From NCBI GenBank assembly GCA_029204225.1, contig CM055095.1:12550399-12614398 (forward strand): a stretch of 64,000 nt of DNA. The letters run 5' to 3'. This DNA comes from Diphasiastrum complanatum. Its lineage: Eukaryota; Streptophyta; Lycopodiopsida; Lycopodiales; Lycopodiaceae. The notes below the pieces were generated by a model. The model did no database searches. It was not told where the DNA came from and was given only the letters and a program-made list of their open reading frames with translations. The translations under genes and the position numbers were made by a program. Shown one piece after another: positions 11,541 through 20,690 of the stretch (positions are counted from its first letter, which is position 1; the number at the start of each line of letters is the position of its first letter).

Positions 11541-12782
11541 AAAGGTGTAGGTCTTGCCTTTCGTTCTTTACGGGTACACATCTTGGTTTTAACGGATATT
11601 GCCTTTAAATGACAAGTCTGACCTTTAAATGTAAGACCATAACTTCTAGTAAGGTATGGGCCTTAAGAAGGTATAAGTTTGTGCCAATAGAAGATATGCT
11701 CTTTAAGTGGTACAACTATGTTGTTAAACTGATGTACATAAGATGCTTGGCAAAAATTAGTGTTTGTCAAAATTCATGATGTCCCAAATGATGTACGGGA
11801 GGTGCTCAACAAAAATTGATAGTGCTCGTCAAAATTCATAATGCCCTAGAAAGAAATCCCAATTTTCCAAGCGCCCGATGTGTCCAGGTAGAGGGCTCGG
11901 TTTCCAAGGTGCTCGTGAATCATATGGGGCCCGTATCTTCCAACGGGGGTCACCCACAATGTGAACTAAATGTATTGTAGGGGGGTTTGATTTTTTAATT
12001 TGATGGGGATTTTCCACCCATCTCGGATGTTAGCGTCTCACCCTATCTTCCAAGGGGTCGGCACAATTCTAACTTTAGTGATGGTGGTTATGCCAAAGAC
12101 AAAAACACGGCACCCTTATATGCACCTCTCACCTTAGACCGAGGAGGTCTCTGAGAAGACGAGACCAACGAAGACTGAGAGCCGAGGAATGCTAGTTAGT
12201 ATTGTCAAGTAAAACTGTGTAAGCCTCATGGTGAATCCCGGAAGATGGAATGACCATGTAGGAACTAGTATTTCTAGGCAAATGTAATAAATGCAAGTAG
12301 ACCCCTCTTAAAGAAAGTAGAGTGAGCTACCTTTTGATGGTGACCTCTAGTGGAGAGCATTATTCCACTTGTAATTTGTGAAATGTGGAAATTCCACTAG
12401 GATGCCACCTAAGGAGCTCTCTTGCTTATTTAAGAGACTTCCTCTTTGAGGTGAGAAGCTTTTTGTGTAATGTATCTACTCCATGCTGAAATGAGAAGAG
12501 CCTCCACGAGTTTGGTGCATCCATTGAGCTCTTTGATCATGCTTGTTTCTTGAATGATGCATTCATGATCTTGCCCTCCCCTCCTATGTGTGTGGTTGTG
12601 GATAGTAAAGTGTATTAGTTTTCATGCTCAAGTCTCACACAATTCGGCTAACATAAATAGCTTGTTTTGTACTTCTTGTTCAATTGTAACTTTCTCACAT
12701 AGATTAGTAGAGAAAGCTTGCATAACTCGCGAGGAAGGAACTAAGAACTCACTTGACCGTATACAAGATGGAAGGGAGTAAC
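11541..12782. other. Unassigned intergenic sequence, possible LTR near 12.2-12.8 kb
   Basis: No protein family recognised. Around 11540-11720 there are loose repeats with CTTTAAATG-type words. Near 12430 a TATTTAAG box lies upstream of a T-rich leader, which would suit an LTR promoter in plus orientation, but no second LTR was found. Confidence 0.35.
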
Positions 12783-12962
12783 TCATCTAGTGGCCTTCTT
12801 GGGAGTTGTGCAGTATGCCCAGATAGTAGATAACAGCTTGGTTTCCCAATCTAATCTACTAGTTTCAACTATCTTGGTTAGGATTTTACAAATGGTCTTG
12901 TTTGTCGATTCTGCTTGGCCATTACATTTGGGATAGTACGGAGTACTTTTGCGGTGGATAAC
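12783..12962 (-). pseudogene. Ty3/gypsy integrase fragment, C-terminal part of core
   Basis: Minus strand: VIHRKSTPYYPKCNGQAEST, then NKTICKILTKIVE and LDWETKLLSTIWAY, the end of the integrase core including the Glu region, cut off at 12783. The preceding codons of the same core (HFGCPIELVSDRG..NFLRHYL) are found 6.6 kb away at 19534-19634. The two pieces align end to end with gypsy 2 (near 42500-42620). The DNA transposon at 12963-19533 therefore split one integrase gene. Confidence 0.88.
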
Positions 12963-12993
12963 CATTAGAGAAACTTAGAGTCCAACGAGGGCC
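12963..12993 (+). repeat. Left terminal inverted repeat
   Basis: Reads CATTAGAGAAAC, then a GAGGGCC block at positions 25-31. The inverted partner is 19503-19533. Confidence 0.75.
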
Positions 12994-14108
12994 TTTGAAA
13001 AAGATGTTTTTTTTTTTTTTTTTTTTTCTTATTTTCGTTGCCATGTGGACCAATTGAAACCTTAGCTTCAGGGTTCTACGTAACATAGAATTTTCCAAAT
13101 ATAAATAAAATAAAAACTTTTTAAATATATTGTTGTTTCGTCGGGCAGCATGTGGAAATGCTATTGGTTGATGAGGCCTACCCTTCCAGCTCATCACTGC
13201 CCGAAGAGACCCAAAAATATTGAAAATGAATATGACAAATGGTTGAGATGAGAAAATCGATGTACCATTAATGTATATGCATTGTCAAATCATGGTTGAC
13301 AGGGTTAACAAGAGTTAATTTGTGGCGCCAAATAGATCAGTGTTTCAAATTTTTGCCAACACTTTTTCTCAAATTCATGGCTTTTTGTCTACGCAAATTT
13401 TCAGATTCATAGTTCATTACTTTCTAATACAGCTCCAATGCCGACTGCAACAACCAAAATACAAATATCGATAAATTCATATTTATGAAAAAATTTCTTA
13501 CTTATTAAAACAATGAAGCATGCAACAATCCAGATTAAAGCAACAAAAACAAAAGAGCAATCCTTACTTATTTTCATATGGAATCAAATAGAATTTCACC
13601 ATAGGACTGCATTCGATAAAATAGACAGCCTTCTCAAAATTGGCTTCTTTCGCCTTTACTGCTCCCATGAAAAATGGACTAACAACAAAAATTGTACCAT
13701 AGGAATCGAAACTAATATTATTCTACAAAAAAAAAACTCCGGCTTCTACTATTACATCTGAAATTTCTGAGGTTTTATCTTTCAACTCGGCACAAAATTT
13801 GGGACTTAATCTAAAGCTTCTATGTGTAATTGGAAGAAAAAAAATCAAAAAAGTTGTCGAGAAGATCAATTTTATTAGCTAGGTAGGCCTCGTATTGATT
13901 ATAATGGTCAGAATAAAAAGAATACCTGGGCTGGACTTTATGGAATTCTCACAAAAAGATTATGTACAGGAGCAAAAACAGAAGTGGAAACAATATTTAC
14001 AGATTTCTCTGTTATTTTGTCTAGCTCCTCTTGGGTAATCAACACTTTTGGTGATGAAACCTGCTGAGGAGTTGGACGAGTAACAGGAGGAGAACTGGGT
14101 GAAGATTC
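12994..14108. other. AT-rich subterminal region of the DNA transposon
   Basis: Contains a poly-T run (about 13007-13027) and many A/T-rich words. A short plus ORF (82 aa at 13513) has no recognisable domain. No gene is called. Confidence 0.5.
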
Positions 14109-14693
14109 TCAAAGTGAGTCAGATTCTCCAGCATCTAACTCAGAGCTCAGGATGACACGAGGTCTTTTGGCAGGGATACGTCTAGGAGGAAGGGAAGCAA
14201 CTGGCCTTCGAGATCCAGCCTTCTTGGGGACAGCCTGCTTTCTCTTCCTCCTAGAGGTAGTAGGCACGTCGGTTCTATCCAGAGGCAGATTTTTGGAGGT
14301 GCTGACATTATCTAGATGCAGACTAGAATATATGTCCGGAAGCCTTTTGAGAATGACGAAATCCTTTGGCATGATGGTGACACGCTTACCATGCACTGCC
14401 AAAAGACAAGTATCCTCAAAACACTGGGACAAAAAATCTTCTACAGCACCTTGCAAAGCCTGCATGGTTGTCACGACAAAACAAACATCAAGCCCAAGTG
14501 ACAGAGTGACATTTCGGACAGATCGGTCAAAAGGAGCTCTAGAAATCAACAATTCAGTTGATCTCTGGAGTTTTCTGATCTTTGTAAGCCATACCTGCTT
14601 CCTGCCACGCCTACGGCCAGTATCAGCGGGAACACGGGAATGGGATGGCTGTACAGTGGTGATGGCACGGGCGGTGGATTTAGTCTTGGCCAT
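14109..14693 (-). CDS. Histone H3-like protein carried by a DNA transposon
   Basis: Intact single-exon ORF of 194 residues (a second ATG one codon upstream at 14696 is also possible). Seen: an H3-type N-terminus AKTKSTAR (compare ARTKQTAR), then a tail about 13 residues shorter than H3. The histone fold follows with LQRSTELLISRAPFDRSVRN, MQALQGAVEDFLSQ and CFEDTCLLAVHGKRVTIMPK. Loop 1 has the canonical H3 length, without the insertion usual in CenH3. The Lys4 equivalent is kept; Lys9 and Lys27 equivalents are lost. After the fold comes an extra C-terminal tail of about 65 residues, rich in basic clusters (SRRKRKQ, PKKAGSRRP, PPRRIPAKRPR) and ending acidic (SELDAGESDSL), which H3 lacks. Nucleosome incorporation is inferred from the family. 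Location inside the TIRs suggests capture by the transposon. Confidence 0.88.
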   Translation of the reverse strand: MAKTKSTARAITTVQPSHSRVPADTGRRRGRKQVWLTKIRKLQRSTELLISRAPFDRSVRNVTLSLGLDVCFVVTTMQALQGAVEDFLSQCFEDTCLLAVHGKRVTIMPKDFVILKRLPDIYSSLHLDNVSTSKNLPLDRTDVPTTSRRKRKQAVPKKAGSRRPVASLPPRRIPAKRPRVILSSELDAGESDSL

Positions 14694-14696
14694 CAT

Positions 14697-15340
14697 TCTC
14701 GGAAGAAGAAAATTAAAAAAAAAAAAAATTCAACAAAAGAAAGGTGGTTGAAAACAAAAAAAAAAATTGCGATAAAAGGGCGCTAGAGATCGATACCAGA
14801 ACTGAATATTGGTTTCGAGTGCAAGATCTACACAGATTATTTTATGAAAAGAGATGCGTGCTCGAAAGCGATATTGCACTACCAACGGTATCTAACTCGA
14901 GCGCACTATGAGAGGGCGAAAGCTTGAACGGTGAAAGAGCGCGCTTGAGAGCGATATTGGGAGCTAAAAGCAAAAATTTTGCAAAAAAATATGAAAATTT
15001 TGAGGACTTATATATACGAAATTTTTGCACGTGTGAAAATACGGCGAAGACACGTGTCGTCATATTATTGCTCCGCGTGGAATGTCTGAACTGAAAATGA
15101 TGACCCAATTATGAGACCACGTGGGCTGAGACACCTGGATCCAATACTGCATCGTCCGGTATCGCATTCAAGCGCACTTCACATCTCTTTTATTTTATGC
15201 TCTGTGTTCTTGCGCTTGGATCCGATACTCCAACTTGAAATATCTCTCTCGAGCACACGTTCCCTGGACCTGCTTGCCTGACCTGCGGTTTGCGCCTGAG
15301 AGCGATATTTGGAACTTTAGTTCTATTGTTTTTGTTCAAA
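14697..15340. promoter_or_regulatory. Divergent intergenic region with repeated GAGAGCGATATTGG motif
   Basis: Lies between the start codons of the H3-like gene (minus) and the orphan gene (plus), so it probably holds both promoters. The motif (G/C)(A)GCGATATT(G/T)G recurs near 14861-14879, 14945-14960 and 15293-15312, with weaker relatives (GAGATCGATACC near 14787, GGATCCGATACTCC near 15219). Confidence 0.5.
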
Positions 15341-16502
15341 ATGTCTAATTTTGATTCTAGTTTGTTTTCTTTTTTTCATGAATTTGGTATTACTGATAGG
15401 TTGGAGTATTTCAAATCTCTTTTTCTCCTTTCCTTTTTATTCTACCTTCTATAACTGAGGGCTTTGGTGTGGAGACTTTTCTGAGATATATCTCAGATTT
15501 AAGTCCCTGCTCAGTACTCCATTATTCAGATCTCAAAATAAGAACATGATTCAATATCAGGACCTGGTGGCACTTGACAAGCATATCTATAAGGGTAAGC
15601 TTGACAGAATGTTTACCAAGTTACATAATGATTTCAAGTCTGTAGACAAGTGCCCAATTCATAATAAAAAATGTAGATTTGTTGATTTTCGGTCTGCTTT
15701 TATTTTTTTTCTCTTGTTAAATATTTCTGACGATTCGGAGGCTGTCCCCTCCACTTTTGAAGCAGCTTCTTCTAGTGGTACAAAGTCTGAAAAGTCAAAG
15801 ATTGTAGATATAGATACTTTTTGAATTGATACGAGTGTTAATTTAGATGATTGTTCTGATTTTGATCCTACTCAAAATAGGGCTACGTTTATAGACCCTA
15901 GAACACCCACTACCCTTTCTCCTTCTGATAAATCTTTGATCATTTTGCCTACTTATAATATAGATAATAATTCCTTTTTGATAATATCGGATATATCGGA
16001 TCTTTTTGACTTCACTGAAGCTGAGACTCTTTGCATTTTGAGCAAAGAGCTTGATGAATTTTCGGATATAATTGATTTTGATGCTGATGATCTTCTTTAT
16101 GGTGTTGACGATGTACATAATGATAAGTTTTATTCAAGGAAAGATTGTTTGAAAATGGTTGTGAAGGAAATGCGCAACAAAGAAGATGATCTACCTTCTG
16201 AGGAGGAGTTTTTTAGAATCCAAAGTCAACTTGGTCTTCCACAGCCAACTGTCTATTCACCAACAATATTGACATCAAAAGGTGGACATAATATCGATGG
16301 AGAGATAGTAATCAGGGAAGACAAAGCCGAATGCGTAAGTTTTTGTATCTTATCAAGTACTAGTAGATTTGTTATGTCAGATTATATACTGGAGCTTACT
16401 TTGTTTTTTATCATTTCAGGAAACAATTTTCGTCGATTTTGTATTATGACAAATCTGGATTCCTCTGTAAAACCATTGGAAAAGTTGTAGTATATAGCTG
16501 TG
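15341..16502 (+). pseudogene. Orphan gene in the DNA transposon, decayed
   Basis: A plus-strand reading starts at ATG 15341 (MSNFDSSLFSFFHEFGITDR), changes frame near 15450, and continues from 15546 (MIQYQDLVALDKHIYKGKLD). It includes a CPIHNKKCRF segment that could bind zinc, a Ser-rich linker, a TGA at 15822-15824, then an acidic region (SDISDLFDFTEAETLCILSK) and KEMRNKEDDLPSEEEF. A good intron (GTAAGT at 16335 to TTTCAG at 16419) follows; beyond it the frame soon stops, overlapping the transposase end on the opposite strand. I recognise no family. It may be an accessory protein of the element. Confidence 0.45.
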
Positions 16503-19141
16503 TTTTGTGCTAGTCCCGCCATGTTGTGTACTTTTATGAAATGCCGCTCTTGCTTGCCAATGAGATTTTTTCATTCCTTGCGATGACCATATGCTAAGAC
16601 TTCCACTATTTCTTGCAAAGAATGTTGAATGATGTAGTAATATGTGCTGCATGTCATAAAAACATAATCTAAATCAGTACCAAAAGTATCTAATTTAATT
16701 GCACATATTTGTCTATCGTAGTATAAAATCAAAATCTTACCATATAATGTGTTATATGATCAACACCCCATGCACTTTGAACTGCATCCACAGATTCACT
16801 AGTTGTTTTCTGTATCATTTGTACATCAGTATTTGAAAATTTATCTTTTCTCAAGTATTTCACCATGTTGTCTAACTTTTTCCAAACTTCTACTTTGTGT
16901 ATACGAGTAGAACCTTCTTCAAAATCTTGAGTTGTTGCAATAATATTTTTCCAAACCGTGTATTGGACCTTAGATTGTTTTCCAGAATAATTTGATAAAA
17001 ATCTTCGAGCTTTAGATCCTCCAATGCTCGGCTTGCATGGAATATTTCCTGTTTTACTTGATAGCTTGTCATCTTTTTTTATTTTAACTTGGCCTTTATT
17101 TACATAAGCCTGTTTTGGACAACACATCCTCTAATATGGAAATAGCTTCCTTCGTAGAGGCCTCTGGCTCGGAATTCCATGCAAATAAGATGTGAAGATA
17201 TATTATTTTTTCTATAATACGCACCTCTGCATGCAATGTACAGATATGAACATTTCGTAGAGGAATCGGTAGTACGGGTTTCCAATTAGGATCTTCTCGA
17301 TCTCTTGATATTCATGTACTCCTTGTCATGTCTTTTGTTGTTTTCATGCAGTAAAAACAAGGGTGTTTAGAGTTAGCGCCATGAGATACATTGAACATAC
17401 ATTCTAATGTCTTCAGATCTCCTGCTAAATGCCATTCAATGTTGAAAGTGCCAATTCCAGGAAGATTGAGTGGAACTCTCCATGTGATTTTTTATGGTGG
17501 CAGGATGTGATGTTTTATTAAATATCCATGAAAGAATGTCATGGTCTTCTTTCAGCACCTATAAGAGAATACAAAAACGTGATTAGCCTCACAATATTAA
17601 CATAGAGAAGATTTTTCATATGAAATCCATTTTCAAATGATTATCCCTATTTATTATGCGAAGGAACTGCTATACCTGAAATGCTGCCAACCACCAGATA
17701 TCATTTTCTGATTGAACACTGAAATTGAGGCCTTCTGAGTCTTTTGAATTTGAAAGTGCTCCATTCATGATCGTGAGACTGACTCTTTCCACTTTTTGTC
17801 CTTTTATAATTTCAGACTCATCTAACTTGAGAACAATTATCAACTTGTTATTGACATTCTCATTTGTAATACCGTAAAAATTTATGATGAATGTTAATAA
17901 CTGATTAATGTCAATAAATAAATTGTTGGAATTGTTATAAGCTAGACTTTCTCCTTACGAACAATAAACTTCATTGTTATGAGATGGATTACAAACTATT
18001 GTCTGCATACCATGGTTTAACATGTTGTTGTTTTTTAAAAATGAAATGGTCATGGAATTGGAAACTTTTTAATATTCACCTCTACAAATGCCTCCTTTAT
18101 CATCTTAAACATTGTTGCATATCCTTCCCTACTGATGCTAGAAAAGTCACATGCCCCTGAAGCAATGTAGTGTCTAATATTTTTCCAACTTCATCCATAA
18201 TGTTATCAGTAACTGAAGCCTTAATCTTTTTGATTTTGTTATTATTTAACATTGATTTCATGGATTTAGAAGTCCAGATAGAGCCTAGTAAGTTTCCAAT
18301 TGAAATCTCATCGGCCAAATGGTCTTCAACAACCAATGCTGATCTGCATTGCAAACATAATGTTCATGAAAATGTCAGCAGAAATTAGGACACTTCACAG
18401 CAGTATATGATAAGCAAATCAACAGAAAGTTGAAATGAATAAATAACAAAATTAGTGATTATGAATGAATCAAAAAGCTCAAGCAATATTCAATACCAAA
18501 TAAGCTATAACTTACTTGAATGTATGGATTTGTCTTTTTCTATGACCTCCTCTGGATGATAGATCACATATATCCTTGTTTACCAGTCTTTTCCTCTTGT
18601 TGCTTCAGACCTTTCTGTTGAGCACATCCATATCTTTAACAAGAGACAAATATGAGATATGCATCGATTGAAATGCAATTTTTATCTCATCATTACTAGT
18701 TGTATAATGATGCAAAGAAGATTTCAACCTTTGAATCTCCTCCTTGAGCATCTCATTTTCATCCAAACAAGTTTTCATCTTTGTAGATTTTTCTTCGCAC
18801 TCCTTTGATATTTTCCTTGATTCCTCTTCCAAATAATGTATTCTTTGCATTGAATGTGCATTCCCATAGAGCATCAAATTCTCACAGTAACCCAAAAGGC
18901 CATTTTTACCATGACACATATAGATTATCAACTGACTCACCGAATGAAAATCTGGATGTTGCAATGAACATGGATCAATAGAATACAATGTTCCCGATGA
19001 CCATAAATCTACATGCTTTAGCTTTTCCTCCCTGTATCGGACCATATCAGAAGTTGAAAATTTGGGTTGCTTTGAATTTCTCGTCTTGGGCGGAGCATAT
19101 TTTGGTGACAGATCCACATGAAGATGATAAAGCTTTGTCAT
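16416..19141 (-). pseudogene. Multi-exon DDE-type transposase (decayed)
   Basis: Minus strand. Exons by eye: 19141 to about 18516 (MTKLYHLHVDLSPKYAPPKT, a coiled-coil segment, TGA at 18605-18607); 18343-18080 (SALVVEDHLADEISIGNLLG, later SREGYATMFKMIKEA in another frame); about 18002-17676; 17558-16743; 16646-16416. Catalytic-like motifs in order: KLIIVLKLDESEI with VERVSLTIMNG (first Asp); EWHLAGDLKTLECMF then HPCFYC (second Asp plus a CxxC pair); IPLRNVHICTLHAEVRIIEK; and SLSIWSSQGMKKSHWQARA with FHKSTQHGG. This order resembles an RNase H-fold transposase group with 'GD.K.L..' followed by 'CxxC' and 'LH..LRI'; I cannot name the superfamily. At least three stops and several frameshifts make it inactive. 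An N-terminal duplicate lies at 20042-20478. Confidence 0.65.
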
Positions 19142-19502
19142 CAGTACAGTAGTATAGTAACAAACAACACAATGACAATAACAAAGCTGGAGATGGCGCT
19201 AACGACTCTGCTGGAGATAGCGATGGCGCTAAACATTTGTTTTTGACCCTGGATATAGAGATAGCGTAGGCTTTTTTCAGAAATGTCACTCCTAATTCAA
19301 ATTTTTGAGTGAGGGAATATTTCAGCATTTTGGAAAAAAAAAAATTAACTATGGTTAAACACCAGTGAAGTTTGATGTGACTAAACTAAGGTGCATTATT
19401 TTACATGGAAAGTAATGCGAGCAGATGCATAAAGAAGTTAGAAAATGATATTATAATTACTTTACAGTTATTTTTCTCTCTCCTACATGGCATTTCTTAT
19501 AG

Positions 19503-19533
19503 GGCCCTCTTTGGGCCCATATTTTCTCTAATG
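19503..19533 (-). repeat. Right terminal inverted repeat
   Basis: On the minus strand reads CATTAGAGAAAATATGGGCC and then an AAAGAGGGCC block, partner of 12963-12993. Confidence 0.75.
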
Positions 19534-19634
19534 AAGGTAATGGCGTAGGAAATTATCGATCACTTCATTTAAGAAGTGTGTGCCTCTGTCACTAACAAGC
19601 TCGATTGGACAGCCAAAATGTGTAATAATGTTTT
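19534..19634 (-). pseudogene. Ty3/gypsy integrase fragment, middle of core
   Basis: 101 bp reading NIITHFGCPIELVSDRGTHF then LNEVIDNFLRHYL on the minus strand, including the SDRG Asp. It is the missing upstream part of the fragment at 12783-12962. Transposon ends lie on both sides of it. Confidence 0.85.
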
Positions 19635-20478
19635 CATTAGAGAAAATATGGGCCCAAAGAGGGCCCTATAAGAAATGCCATGTAGGATAAAGAAAAATAA
19701 CTATAAAGTTGTTATAATATCATTTTCTAACTTCTTTACGCATCTGCCTGCACTACTTTCCATGTAAATGAATGCATGTTAGTTTAGTCACATCAAACTT
19801 CACTTGTGCTTAACCATAGTTAAAATATAATTTTCAAAATGTATTCCCTCCCAAAAGTTGGGAACATCAAAAATTTGAATTAGGAGTAACATCTCTGAAA
19901 CAAAGTCTACGCCATCTCTATCTCCAGGGTCAAACAAGTGTTTGGCGCCATCTCTATCTCCAGTAGGGTCGAACAAGTGTTTAGTGCCATCTCCAGCTTT
20001 GTTATTGTCATTGTGTTGTTTGTTACTATACTATTGTACTGATGACAAAACTTTATCATCTTCATGTAGATCTGTCACCAAAATATGCTCTGCTTAGGAC
20101 AAGAAATTCAAAGCAACCCAAATTGACAACTTCTGATATGGTCCAATACAGAGAGGAAAAGCTAAAGCATGTAGATTTATGGTCATCAAGAACATTGTAT
20201 CTTGTTGGTCCATGTTCATTGCAACATCCAGATTTTCAGTCGGTGAGTCAGTTAATAATCTATATGTGTCATGACAAAGATGGCCTTTTGGGTTACAAAA
20301 ATCTACAAAGTTAAAAACTTGTTTGGATGAAAATGAGATGCTCAAGAAGGAGATCGCAAAGTTGAAATCTTCTTTGCATCATTATGCAACTAGTAATGAT
20401 GAGATAAAATCTGAATTTCAATCCATGCATATCTCATATTTGTCTCTTGTTAAAGATATGAATGTGTCAACAGAAAGG
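19635..20478 (+). mobile_element. Truncated second copy of the DNA transposon, inverted
   Basis: Begins with the same terminus (CATTAGAGAAAATATGGGCC) and repeats, in reverse orientation, the 5' end of the transposase gene: MTKLYHLHVDLSPKYALLRT at 20042. An internal deletion of about 110 bp relative to the first copy removes the segment after LLGY. Homology stops at about 20478 (..ACAGAAAGG), where gypsy RNase H begins. With 18606-19533 it forms a near-palindrome with arms of about 0.85-0.93 kb around a 101-bp spacer. Confidence 0.82.
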
Positions 20479-20690
20479 TAAGGACCTTCGTGGCCGTAAG
20501 ACTAGATGGTCGGAACTCATTCCGGAGTTTGTCTTTGATGTTAAGTATCGTAAAGGTACGTCGAACTGTGTTGCCGATGCCTTGAGTCGGATTGGAAAGA
20601 TTAATCAGTTATGCTTTGCTGAGATCCAATTTGATTTGTATCTTCCACTACGGGATCTTTGTCGAATCGATAGGTTTTGTTGCGAACCTG
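20479..20690 (+). pseudogene. Ty3/gypsy RNase H C-terminal fragment
   Basis: Reads KDLRGRKTRWSELIPEFVFD then VKYRKGTSNCVADALSRIGK, the end of gypsy RNase H. It is followed directly by the start of another RT domain, so domain order is reversed and two gypsy fragments are joined here. Confidence 0.82.

Larger units (their letters stand above)
12963..19533 (-). mobile_element. DNA transposon with TIRs, transposase and histone H3-like gene
   Basis: A 6571-bp unit bounded by terminal inverted repeats that both begin CATTAGAGAAA; about 25 of the first 31 bases agree. It interrupts a gypsy integrase whose halves flank it exactly. From left to right it holds: a 1.1-kb AT-rich subterminal region; an H3-like ORF (minus); a 650-bp divergent spacer; an orphan plus-strand gene; and a decayed multi-exon transposase (minus) ending near the right TIR. 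No clean target-site duplication is visible: flanks are ..GATAAC and AAGGTAA.., so a diverged 3-bp duplication is possible. The family is not one I can name. A second copy of the right end lies at 19635-20478. Confidence 0.75.

Noticed and set aside
14109-14693. Calling the histone ORF a centromeric H3 (CenH3)
   Set aside because: Loop 1 has the same length as in canonical H3 and the N-terminus keeps AKTKSTAR; a CenH3 would usually have a longer loop 1 and an unrelated tail.
14152-14751. 199-aa plus-strand ORF
   Set aside because: Antisense shadow of the H3-like gene; no family resemblance.
12963-19533. Assignment of the DNA transposon to CACTA on the basis of its CATTA start
   Set aside because: CACTA elements start CACTA and leave a 3-bp duplication; neither is clearly met and the transposase motifs do not fit what I know of TNP2.
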